Assembly: GCA_903885445.1 (NCBI GenBank)
Contig: CAISIO010000016.1
Coordinates: 1-36,839, forward strand
Source: Candidatus Staskawiczbacteria bacterium
GTDB lineage: Bacteria > Patescibacteriota > Minisyncoccia > Minisyncoccales > Staskawiczbacteraceae
DNA length: 36,839 bases
Reading direction: 5' to 3'
In this document: piece by piece, positions 28,672-36,617 of the stretch
How the letters are laid out: each line of letters starts with the position of its first letter
Position numbering within the stretch: position 1 is the first letter of the stretch
Notes under the pieces: model-generated
What the model was told of the DNA's origin: nothing
What the model saw: the letters and a program-made list of their open reading frames with translations, nothing else
Databases searched by the model: none
Translations under genes and position numbers: made by a program

Positions 28672-28836
28672 TCACCACAAAAGTGCAATTACCGCTCCGA
28701 CGATTGCAAGGACTACTGACAACGCACAGAACGCCGCCAGCCAAAGGGATCCTCTAGTCTCCCTCTCGTCTAGCAAAGCTTCCCTTTCGCGCTGCTCAAC
28801 TCCACCAGGCCCGACTCCTACTTCTACCTCGTTCAT
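28672..28836 (-). CDS. Small single-TM ORFan protein (MNEVEVGVGPGGVEQREREALLDERETRGSLWLAAFCALSVVLAIVGAVIALLW)
   Basis: 54 aa from ATG at 28836 with SD-like AAAGGGGC upstream; promoter-like TTGCTT-16-TATAAA on the minus strand; followed by a GC-rich hairpin with T-run near 28602-28622. Confidence 0.6.
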   Translation of the reverse strand: MNEVEVGVGPGGVEQREREALLDERETRGSLWLAAFCALSVVLAIVGAVIALLW

Positions 28837-28896
28837 GGGAGCCCCTTTCGTAAGAATTGGCCAAATGGGACATGACATCTTTTTTATACCAGAATA

Positions 28897-28925
28897 TTGA
28901 AAAAAAGCAAGTCTTCGGTTATAAT
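28897..28925 (+). promoter_or_regulatory. Leaderless promoter of tsaD (TTGAAA-17-TATAAT)
   Basis: TTGAAA 28897-28902, TATAAT 28920-28925, 17-nt spacer; ATG begins 7 nt after the last -10 base. Confidence 0.8.
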
Positions 28926-28931
28926 TCACAT

Positions 28932-30056
28932 ATGAAAATTTTAGCCGTAGAAACATCTTGCGACGACACTGGAATTGCAATTTTAAAAATTTCAGGCGAT
29001 AAAAAATCGCCGAGCTTTAATGTGCTTTCAAATATCGTTTCCTCTCAAATAGAAGTGCATAAAAAATATGGCGGAGTCTATCCTGCCATGGCAAAACGCG
29101 AACACCAAAAAAACCTGGTGCCAACTTTTGTAAAGGCGTTGAAAGAAGCCGGATTATTAAAATTAGGAAAAACAAATAAAAATCCTGATTTAAAAGATAT
29201 TTTAGAAAGAGAACAAGATTTGCAAAAAAAATTAATTCCATTTTTAAAAAAATATAAAAAGCCGGCCATAGATTTAATTTCTGTCACAAACGGCCCGGGA
29301 TTAGAGCCGTGCTTGTGGGTGGGAGTTAATTTTGCCAAGGCGCTTTCATCTTTTTGGAATATTCCAATCGTCCCGGTAAACCACGTAGAATCGCATATTT
29401 TGGTTAATTTACTGGAAAATAAAGATATAAAATTCCCGGCGGTTGCCTTGGTGGTTTCTGGCGGACACACTCAAATTATTTTAGTAAAATCAATTGGAAA
29501 ATACCAAATACTTGGAGAAACAAGAGATGATGCTGCCGGAGAATGTTTTGATAAGTGCGCCAAAATTTTAGGATTAGGTTATCCCGGCGGACCGATTATT
29601 TCAAAATTAGCTGAAAACGTAAAAACGGAAAAAGCCCTGCCCCGTCCAATGATTGGCACAAAAGATTATGATTTTTCTTTTTCAGGATTAAAAACAGCTG
29701 TTTTGTATGCTGACAGAAAAATTACAAATAAAAATGGTGAGTATAAAAAGCAAATGGCCTCGGAAGTCCAGCAAGCGATAATAGACGTTTTGATTAAAAA
29801 AACGATAAAAGCTGTAAGAGATTTTAATGCCAAATCTTTAATTTTAGGCGGCGGAGTTTCGGCAAACAAAGAATTAAGAAAGCAATTCCAAGCCAAGCTG
29901 GAAAAAGAACATTCAGCAACAAAATTTTTCGTTCCAAAACCTAATTTATCAACCGACAATGCTTTAATGACAGCAATAACCGGTTTTTATCACAAAAAAA
30001 ATACCGTTGGCTGGAAACTAATCCAAGCCGACGGCAATCTGCGGATCTCCAAATAA
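28932..30056 (+). CDS. tsaD: tRNA N6-adenosine threonylcarbamoyltransferase TsaD
   Basis: MKILAVETSCDDTGIAIL, PAMAKREHQKNLVP, VNHVESHILVNLL, VVSGGHTQIIL, LGGGVSANKELR. Confidence 0.95.
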   Translation: MKILAVETSCDDTGIAILKISGDKKSPSFNVLSNIVSSQIEVHKKYGGVYPAMAKREHQKNLVPTFVKALKEAGLLKLGKTNKNPDLKDILEREQDLQKKLIPFLKKYKKPAIDLISVTNGPGLEPCLWVGVNFAKALSSFWNIPIVPVNHVESHILVNLLENKDIKFPAVALVVSGGHTQIILVKSIGKYQILGETRDDAAGECFDKCAKILGLGYPGGPIISKLAENVKTEKALPRPMIGTKDYDFSFSGLKTAVLYADRKITNKNGEYKKQMASEVQQAIIDVLIKKTIKAVRDFNAKSLILGGGVSANKELRKQFQAKLEKEHSATKFFVPKPNLSTDNALMTAITGFYHKKNTVGWKLIQADGNLRISK

Positions 30057-30073
30057 AAAAAGTCAGCACCGAG

Positions 30074-30334
30074 TCAGCGCTTCATAGCGACGGCAAGCCA
30101 TGAAACGGTAAGCGTTTCCCCTTTTATTGTCTTGAGTCCGAAGGGCACAAACTGAAAAGCCTCAGCCTTGCCCCGAAATCTACGCTTTACTTCCAAGACA
30201 AGCCTTATGAACGCCTCCGCAATGGCTGCCTTGCCCGTTAAGCTTTCTCTGGGAATTTCAACGAGCAAGAAGACTCCCACAGAGTCAGAGCCCTCAACAC
30301 CAACCTCGCAAACGCCACCACTATTCTTCGCCAT
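30074..30334 (-). CDS. Small GC-rich ORFan protein (MAKNSGGVCEVGVEGSDSVGVFLLVEIP...)
   Basis: 86 aa from ATG at 30334 with SD (GGAAGGAAATACCATG); TTGACG-17-TATAGT promoter-like sequence at 30378-30406 on the minus strand. Confidence 0.65.
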   Translation of the reverse strand: MAKNSGGVCEVGVEGSDSVGVFLLVEIPRESLTGKAAIAEAFIRLVLEVKRRFRGKAEAFQFVPFGLKTIKGETLTVSWLAVAMKR

Positions 30335-30443
30335 GGTATTTCCTTCCACGATTAGGGACAGGGTCACATTGTGATTTACTATAATACAAGGCTCACGGCG
30401 CGTCAAGATTTACTGAGTGAATTAAGTTTGGTAAAATGTATCA

Positions 30444-32534
30444 ATGGAATTGCCATCTCAATACAACGCAAAAGAGGTTGAAGATAAGATTTACCGGCTT
30501 TGGGAAGAAAGCGGGTTTTTTAATCCGGACAAACTCCCCTCCCGCAACAAAAAACCGTTCTCCATAATAATGCCTCCGGCAAACGCCAACGGAAATTTGC
30601 ACGCAGGGCACGCTTTGGTTATGACAATTGAGGACATTATGACTAGGTACAAAAGAATGCGCGGGTTTAAGGCTTTGTGGCTACCGGGATTAGATCACGC
30701 AGGATTTGAAACGCAAATTGTTTATGAAAAAAAACTAGAAAAAGAAGGCAGGTCGCGGTTTAAAATGACGCCCGAAGAACTGTACAAAGAAATTTTGGAA
30801 TTTACCGAGGCAAACAAAACAAATATCCAAACGCAAGTTAAGAAAATGGGGGCCAGCTGTGACTGGTCAAGATTAAAGTTTACTTTGGACAAAGATATTG
30901 TTGATATTGTCTACCAAACATTTGAAAAACTTTACAAAGATAATTTAGTTTACAAAGGCAAAAAAATAATAAACTGGTGCCCAAAACACCAGACTTCTCT
31001 TTCTGACCTGGAAACACTGGACGCAGAAAGACAAGATAAATTTTATTATTTAAAATACGGGCCGTTTACTATTGCCACCGCCAGGCCAGAAACAAAATTT
31101 GGCGATAAATATGTGGTGATGCACCCAAAAGACAAAAGATACAAAGACTATAAAGACGGGCAAAAAATAGAATTAGAATGGATAAACGGGCCGATAACCG
31201 CGACTATTATAAAAGACGACGTAATTGATATGGATTTTGGCACAGGAGTTATGACAATTACTCCGTGGCACGACGCGGTTGATTTTGGAATTGCAGAAAG
31301 GAACAATTTAGAAAAAGAGCAGATTATAGATTTTTATGGAAAGCTTTTGCCAATTGCGGGAGAATTTGCCGGAATGAAAATTGCGGAAGCCCGGCCTTTG
31401 ATTATAGAAAAATTGCATTCAAAAGGATTGGTTGAAAAAGTTGAGGAAAATTATAAACACGTTGTTAAAACGTGCTATAAATGCGGAACTTTAATAGAGC
31501 CTCAAATAAAAGAGCAATGGTTTTTGAAAATGAAACCTTTGGCAGAACCGGCAATAAAGGCAATCAAAAACAACCAGATAAAAATTATTCCCGGGCATTA
31601 CAAAAAAATTGCTTTGCACTGGCTAAATAATATTATTGACTGGAATATATCGCGCCAAATTGTCTGGGGAATACCGATACCTGCAAAAACCTGCGAAAAG
31701 TGCCAAAACATAATTATTGACACTGAAAATAAAATAAACACGTGCCCGAAATGTGGAGAAAAAGATTTGATAAAAGAAAAAGATACTTTTGATACATGGT
31801 TTTCTTCCGGGCAATGGCCTTACGCTACACTTGATTTTCCCAAAGGCAAAGACTTTAAAACTTTTTATCCGACTGATGTCATGGAAACGGGCGGAGATAT
31901 TATTTTCTTTTGGGTAAGCAGAATGATTATGTTTTCGCTTTATAACACTAAAAAAATCCCTTTTAAAAATGTCTATTTGCACGGATTAGTTTTGGACGCA
32001 AAAGGGCAAAAAATGTCTAAGTCAAAGGGAAATGTTATAAATCCTTTAGACCTAACAGATAAATATGGCACAGACGCTTTAAGGATGGCGCTGGTGGTTG
32101 GCAACACTTCTGGCACCTCTTTACCATTGGACGAAAACAAAATAAAAGGATACCGAAATTTTGCCACAAAAATTTGGAACGCGGCCAGGTTTGTTTTACT
32201 GCAAAACGATAATTCAAAATTAACTAAAACTGACAAAAAATTACTCGCCGATTTCAAAAAATTAGCGAAAGAAATAACAAAAGAAATGGATGGCTTTAAA
32301 TTCTACGTCGCCTCTGAAAAAATATACCACTATTTCTGGCACACTTTCTGCGACAAAATTATTGAAGACTATAAGAAAAAACTGGTAAGCTATGATTTAT
32401 TAGCAACGCTTCTTTTTGAGTCGCTGAAACTTTTGCATCCTTTCATGCCGTTTATAACCGAGGAAATATACCAGCAGCTGCCGATAAAAAATAAGAAAGA
32501 GTGTATAATGATTGAAGAATGGATTACACAATAA
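30444..32534 (+). CDS. valS: Valyl-tRNA synthetase (compact)
   Basis: 696 aa; PPANANGNLHAGHAL (HIGH), LWLPGLDHAGFETQ, ATARPETKFGD editing domain, KMSKSKGN; Zn-like CEKCQN...CPKCGEKD. Confidence 0.95.
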   Translation: MELPSQYNAKEVEDKIYRLWEESGFFNPDKLPSRNKKPFSIIMPPANANGNLHAGHALVMTIEDIMTRYKRMRGFKALWLPGLDHAGFETQIVYEKKLEKEGRSRFKMTPEELYKEILEFTEANKTNIQTQVKKMGASCDWSRLKFTLDKDIVDIVYQTFEKLYKDNLVYKGKKIINWCPKHQTSLSDLETLDAERQDKFYYLKYGPFTIATARPETKFGDKYVVMHPKDKRYKDYKDGQKIELEWINGPITATIIKDDVIDMDFGTGVMTITPWHDAVDFGIAERNNLEKEQIIDFYGKLLPIAGEFAGMKIAEARPLIIEKLHSKGLVEKVEENYKHVVKTCYKCGTLIEPQIKEQWFLKMKPLAEPAIKAIKNNQIKIIPGHYKKIALHWLNNIIDWNISRQIVWGIPIPAKTCEKCQNIIIDTENKINTCPKCGEKDLIKEKDTFDTWFSSGQWPYATLDFPKGKDFKTFYPTDVMETGGDIIFFWVSRMIMFSLYNTKKIPFKNVYLHGLVLDAKGQKMSKSKGNVINPLDLTDKYGTDALRMALVVGNTSGTSLPLDENKIKGYRNFATKIWNAARFVLLQNDNSKLTKTDKKLLADFKKLAKEITKEMDGFKFYVASEKIYHYFWHTFCDKIIEDYKKKLVSYDLLATLLFESLKLLHPFMPFITEEIYQQLPIKNKKECIMIEEWITQ

Positions 32535-33247
32535 TCATCTACATAATTTTGGGAATCATGCCCAGTTTGACCTGGCTTATGTATTATCTTAGCAAAGATT
32601 TACATCCTGAACCGAAAAGAATGATTCTCAAAATATTTTTATGGGGAACGCTGATTACTCTGCCGGTTTTTTTTGTGCAAATAGGCCTTTCAAGACTTTT
32701 AGACGTAAGCGACATAAGCAACACGGCTTATAACTTAATATACTGGTTTATAATAATTGCTTTTTCAGAAGAACTTTTTAAATATCTGGTAATCAAATTA
32801 AAAGTCATAAACAGTCCGCACTTGGACGAACCCATAGACGTAATGCTTTATATGGTGGTTGCCGCCCTTGGGTTTGCAGCTCTAGAAAACGTTCTTTATC
32901 TTTTCGCGCCCGCCGGTCAAATGTCTTTTGACCAGATGATTAGCCGGGCTTTAATTATAGATTTTGTCAGGTTTATCGGCGCCACGTTCCTGCATACTTT
33001 ATGCTCGGCAGTCATCGGGTATTCACTTGCGCTTTCTTTCTGCCAAGTAAAAAGAAGGTACTTGTCAGTGGGGGTGGGTATAATTCTTGCCACGCTATTG
33101 CATGGACTCTATGATTTTTCTATAATGACATTAGACGGCAATATAAAATTTATTATCCCAGCAGTTGTTATACTGACGCTCGCTTTTCTCGTTTTCTGGG
33201 GGTTTGAAAGATTAAAAAAAATGAAAAGCATTTGCAAGATTAGATAA
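32519..33247 (+). CDS. PrsW family intramembrane metalloprotease
   Basis: 242 aa; multi-TM; FSEELFKYLVIK (EExxK), FVRFIGATFLHTLCSAVIG, LATLLHGLYDF; start overlaps the valS 3' end. Confidence 0.85.
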   Translation: MDYTIIIYIILGIMPSLTWLMYYLSKDLHPEPKRMILKIFLWGTLITLPVFFVQIGLSRLLDVSDISNTAYNLIYWFIIIAFSEELFKYLVIKLKVINSPHLDEPIDVMLYMVVAALGFAALENVLYLFAPAGQMSFDQMISRALIIDFVRFIGATFLHTLCSAVIGYSLALSFCQVKRRYLSVGVGIILATLLHGLYDFSIMTLDGNIKFIIPAVVILTLAFLVFWGFERLKKMKSICKIR

Positions 33248-33266
33248 AAAATTAATTATAAAAATT

Positions 33267-33677
33267 ATGAGCGCTAAAAAAATCAAACCAGAAAATATTA
33301 CAGAAGAAGCGCCAGTCGCGCCAGCTGAAAAAATATTTGAAGAAACTGGCGAACTTGTAGTTGACGTTTTTGAAACAAACGCTGATTTTGTGGTTTTAGC
33401 CGCCATTGCCGGCATACAAATAAAAGATTTGGACATCTCATTGGAAAAAGATATGATGGTTATAAAGGGAAACAGGTGCGACCCGCATGAGGGCGCCGAC
33501 AAAAAATATTTTTACCAAGAATGTTATTGGGGACCTTTTTCCAGAAAAGTTGTTTTGCCTGAGAATATAGACATAGACAAGGCCGATGCCCAGATTGACA
33601 AGGGAATCTTAACTGTAAAAATTCCCAAAAACGAAGCAGGAACAGGAAGCGGGAAAGTCGGAGTAAAAGTTTCCTAA
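33267..33677 (+). CDS. Hsp20/alpha-crystallin small heat-shock protein
   Basis: 136 aa; LAAIAGIQIKDLDISLEKDMMVIKGNR...YFYQECYWGPFSRKVVLPENIDIDKADAQIDKGILTVKIPK. Confidence 0.93.
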   Translation: MSAKKIKPENITEEAPVAPAEKIFEETGELVVDVFETNADFVVLAAIAGIQIKDLDISLEKDMMVIKGNRCDPHEGADKKYFYQECYWGPFSRKVVLPENIDIDKADAQIDKGILTVKIPKNEAGTGSGKVGVKVS

Positions 33678-33687
33678 AAATTATAAA

Positions 33688-33720
33688 CAAAAAATCCCCT
33701 AACACCAGGGGATTTTTTAG
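33688..33720 (+). terminator. Terminator downstream of hsp20
   Basis: aaaaaatcccctaacaccaggggatttttt. Confidence 0.8.
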
Positions 33721-33722
33721 TG

Positions 33723-33804
33723 TGCCGGCGGTGGGACTCGAACCCACAATTCTTGCGAAACATGCTCCTAAGGCATGCGCGTATTCCAATTCCGCCACGC
33801 CGGC
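33723..33804 (-). tRNA. tRNA-Leu (anticodon TAG)
   Basis: GCCGGCG...CGCCGGC acceptor; CATGCCTTAGGAGCATG anticodon arm; long variable arm; GGGTTCGAGTCCC T-arm. Confidence 0.92.
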
Positions 33805-33831
33805 ATTGGTTATTTATACATAAAAAAATGG

Positions 33832-33862
33832 GGGGCGTCAACGCGATTGCGTCAACACCCCC
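33832..33862 (-). terminator. GC-rich terminator-like hairpin after the large ORFan
   Basis: ggggggcgtcaacgcgattgcgtcaacacccccc; on the minus strand followed by ATTTTTTT. Confidence 0.6.
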
Positions 33863-33891
33863 CTTCAACTGTACCGCCACAAGTGGCGGAC

Positions 33892-35175
33892 CTACCTCCC
33901 GGCGGGTCTTTCGGGGGGACGAACGTCCCTACCTTCCGCCGGCGTGGCGGGCCTGACTTCAACCCACCTTCCCGGCAGCCTCTTGGTGCCCTCCTCAAGC
34001 CGCGAAACCTTGCCCTGCAACGTCGGGATGTCGGCGCTGTCGCTGCCCCAGAGGTGCTCATGCATTCTGTCCACCCTTCTGGCGGTCTCAGTTGCGCCTT
34101 CGTCGACGTCGCCAAGAATCTTCTTGGTGACGATGAGATCGGTGCGATCTCTAACCGCGTCAACCTGCAACTGCCCGATGTCCTTAGCGCCCTTCTTGGC
34201 GAGGGCGTCGGCGCCCTCGGCGATGTTCACGCCCTTGCGAGCCGTGTACAGCGCTTCGTTAGCGGTGTCTTCAATCGCCAACGGTTTCATCAGCAAGACG
34301 AATGCGTCGCCCTGCTGAACGGGACTGCCTTCCAGGAAATCCCTGGCCAACGTCTGGTTGGCCATCGCGAACAAGACGATTGTCTTAGCCCGCGAAATGA
34401 GCTGGCGTTTGGCCTCATCCTTGGCCACATAGGCATCCTCCGCTCGCTCGTCGAGCGCACGGAGACCAGCCTCATCCAACGTCACCAGCGACCTCAGACC
34501 GTCCTTCTGCCTGTCCCTGTCGGACAAGCAGGCCAGGATTTGGTCTACCCGTCTGCTGGTCAGGCGGTCTCGCCTAACCTCAGGCACTTCCCGAGCCTCC
34601 AAGGGCAGCGGTTCCGCTTCCCTGGGAACCGGCCTGACCTCCAGAGTCCTGAGCCGGCCTTCCAGACCGGTCAGGCCGTCCCTGGTCGCCGCCCTAACAT
34701 TCCTGTCGAGGCGGCCAACTAGGGCCCTGCCGAGCTTGCCCGTGTTGGGGTCCAAGGCCTTGCCGAAGTCATCCAACTTGGCGTCCTGCTTGCCAACCTT
34801 GTCGAACACCTTCACCATGTTGGCGTCGAGGCCAGCCATCTTCTGGTCGCTCTTGCCGGCCAAATGGCCGGTGTACCAGTATCCTCCCGCGATGCACAGC
34901 CCCAAGACCACGACGGCGGCGATGCCGCCGATAATGGCCCTGGTAAGGCTGGTCATGGGTGTCCTCGGAGCAGGTCCGAGAGGTGGCCCAGCGGGCGGGA
35001 CGAGCGGAGACGGTACAACCGCCGCTGCTACTCCTACCGCCGGAGGCGGTGGCGGAGACGGTACAACCGCCGCTGCTACTCCTACCGCCGGAGGCGGTGG
35101 CGGAGGCGGCGGGCTACCCGCTCCTCCTCCTGCCGCTGCCGCTGCTGCTGCCGCTCTTCGTGATGCTGATGACAT
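33892..35175 (-). CDS. GC-rich ORFan: Ala/Pro-rich low-complexity N-terminus, single TM, extended charged/coiled-coil domain
   Basis: ~427 aa from MSSASRR (ATG at 35175, SD GGAGAAGGACC); TM SLTRAIIGGIAAVVVLGLCIAGGYWYTG. Start trimmed from the track's 35193 because of SD position. Confidence 0.7.
   Translation of the reverse strand: MSSASRRAAAAAAAAGGGAGSPPPPPPPPAVGVAAAVVPSPPPPPAVGVAAAVVPSPLVPPAGPPLGPAPRTPMTSLTRAIIGGIAAVVVLGLCIAGGYWYTGHLAGKSDQKMAGLDANMVKVFDKVGKQDAKLDDFGKALDPNTGKLGRALVGRLDRNVRAATRDGLTGLEGRLRTLEVRPVPREAEPLPLEAREVPEVRRDRLTSRRVDQILACLSDRDRQKDGLRSLVTLDEAGLRALDERAEDAYVAKDEAKRQLISRAKTIVLFAMANQTLARDFLEGSPVQQGDAFVLLMKPLAIEDTANEALYTARKGVNIAEGADALAKKGAKDIGQLQVDAVRDRTDLIVTKKILGDVDEGATETARRVDRMHEHLWGSDSADIPTLQGKVSRLEEGTKRLPGRWVEVRPATPAEGRDVRPPERPAGR
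35005..35100 (-). repeat. 48-bp tandem repeat, 2 copies plus partial third, encoding a PPPPPAVGVAAAVVPS-type 16-aa repeat
   Basis: cggagacggtacaaccgccgctgctactcctaccgccggaggcggtgg at 35005-35052 and 35053-35100. Confidence 0.9.
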
Positions 35176-35312
35176 GGTCCTTCTCCTTCGCAAATGTGCC
35201 CCCTTTCAAGGAGGCTATTCCGTGTAAAGTTGCCCGGCGCTATTGCGCCGACTAGCAACAATGGATTCTATAGATTCGATTGTCAAAAAAACAGGTTTCC
35301 TATCTTGTCCAT

Positions 35313-35341
35313 ATTCTAGCATATAACAAAATCCTTGTCAA
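35313..35341 (-). promoter_or_regulatory. Near-consensus promoter of the minus-strand ORFan (TTGACA-17-TAGAAT)
   Basis: Minus strand TTGACA AGGATTTTGTTATATGC TAGAAT. Confidence 0.75.
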
Positions 35342-35394
35342 GAGTCAACTAGCTTTTAGCGCGCCCTTGATAAAATAATGTAGGGACACATCTA

Positions 35395-35423
35395 TTGACA
35401 AGGTTAATAGTATATGATATAAT
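35395..35423 (+). promoter_or_regulatory. Perfect consensus sigma70-like promoter of the plus-strand ORFan (TTGACA-17-TATAAT)
   Basis: TTGACA 35395-35400, TATAAT 35418-35423, 17-nt spacer. Confidence 0.8.
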
Positions 35424-35569
35424 CTAAATATAGAATAAGTTCTTTGAAATACCTTGGATCACGAAATTGGGCCGTAGCGCAGGATAAAATAATTTTGCAA
35501 CAGGACCCAGCTTCGTGATTCAAGAAAAACAACCCGAAAAGAATAACCCCGAAAAAGCAAGAGGAGACG

Positions 35570-36493
35570 ATGATGACCACTAGGACAAAGCTTGAGTTGG
35601 CAGGAGCAGCAGTGGCGGTTTGCGTGACGGGAGGATTGCTGTGTTGGGCGGTCTTCAGCAGCGACGACAAGGTCGTTGAGAAGCCGACCAGCCTGGTCAA
35701 GCAGGCCACAGGGGCCGAGAGAACGGTCCCTGAGAAACGAATCCATAGCCCCGAAGCGCGGTACGAGGCCGACGCGGAAGCCGGAGAAAAAGACATCTCC
35801 GTGGTCCGCCGGCACATCGCCCTCGCCCTCCGAGGCCTGGACGACCCCGACCTCTACGACGCATCCATACGGACGATCGTAGACAATGGGATGCTCGGCA
35901 TCAAGGTGTTGTTCAATGATTTCGTGAACAGCCCCAACGAAAAGGTGAGGAAAAACGCCGTAAGGGCGCTCAACATCCTCAAGTCTAGTCCTGCCACATA
36001 CGAACTGCTGCGCAAAGCGGCAGTTCAAACAACGTGGCCAGAGGTCGCCGCGGCAGCAACGAAAGCACTGAGCTACGACGACCGCACAGGGGAAAAGGTG
36101 GACTGGCTTCACAAGGAAGTTGGCGGGCTTCACAAGGACGTGAAGGAACTGGATAAGAAAATCGAACAGGTCCGCACGGCCGAGGCGCCAAAACCGCCGA
36201 CAGCCAAGCCCGAAGCCCCCACGCCCACGGCGCCCGTAATCGTCGCCAAACCCGAAGCCAGGTCTTCAATCGACTCGGCCGTTGCAAGGGACAACGAAGC
36301 GCGGCGGCGGGATCGCATCGAATTCCTCCAGAACGAGATACTCGATGACGAAGGCGTGCTTTCGCGGTGGAAAAATGCTCAACGGAGTGTCATCGATCCT
36401 GACATTAAGGACATCAGGAGGGGGGAGATCCGACAGTTCGAGCAGAAGCTGAATAACAAAAAGCGTGAGCTCGTTGAGCTCGAACGAAAATAG
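35570..36493 (+). CDS. GC-rich ORFan: N-terminal TM, helical (possibly HEAT-like) region, Pro-rich linker, C-terminal coiled coil
   Basis: 307 aa; ATG ATG preceded by SD gaggagacg; LAGAAVAVCVTGGLLCWAVFSS TM; NEKVRKNAVRALNILKSSPATYELLRKAA...WPEVAAAATKAL helical-repeat-like. Confidence 0.7.
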   Translation: MMTTRTKLELAGAAVAVCVTGGLLCWAVFSSDDKVVEKPTSLVKQATGAERTVPEKRIHSPEARYEADAEAGEKDISVVRRHIALALRGLDDPDLYDASIRTIVDNGMLGIKVLFNDFVNSPNEKVRKNAVRALNILKSSPATYELLRKAAVQTTWPEVAAAATKALSYDDRTGEKVDWLHKEVGGLHKDVKELDKKIEQVRTAEAPKPPTAKPEAPTPTAPVIVAKPEARSSIDSAVARDNEARRRDRIEFLQNEILDDEGVLSRWKNAQRSVIDPDIKDIRRGEIRQFEQKLNNKKRELVELERK

Positions 36494-36540
36494 GGCGCAT
36501 TGCGCGGCCGAATGAAAAGGCGCGAATGCGGTCAACTAAA

Positions 36541-36577
36541 ATACCCGATCGTCACGGATGATGGTCGGGTATGTTTT
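36541..36577 (+). terminator. Terminator of the plus-strand ORFan
   Basis: atacccgatcgtcacggatgatggtcgggtat followed by gttttttt. Confidence 0.8.
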
Positions 36578-36617
36578 TTTACAAAAAATTTAAAATAAAC
36601 GTAGCACTACTTTGTTA

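Noticed and set aside
28857-28931. N-terminal extension of TsaD in the ORF track (start 28857)
   Set aside because: The conserved TsaD N-terminus MKILAVETSCDDT begins at 28932, and a consensus promoter lies in the putative extension.
33775-34722. 315-aa plus-strand ORF opposite the GC-rich ORFan
   Set aside because: Begins inside tRNA-Leu, lies antisense to a better-supported ORF with promoter and SD, and has composition typical of shadow frames in GC-rich DNA.
35005-35100. Short exact repeats that could suggest a CRISPR or DNA repeat array
   Set aside because: Two contiguous 48-bp units with no spacers, in frame inside an ORF and encoding a 16-aa peptide repeat; not CRISPR. No other repeat-spacer arrangement seen in the window.
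35459-36133. 224-aa minus-strand ORF overlapping the 35570-36493 gene
   Set aside because: The opposite strand has a consensus promoter, SD and terminator in the right order; the minus-strand frame has no SD or domain.
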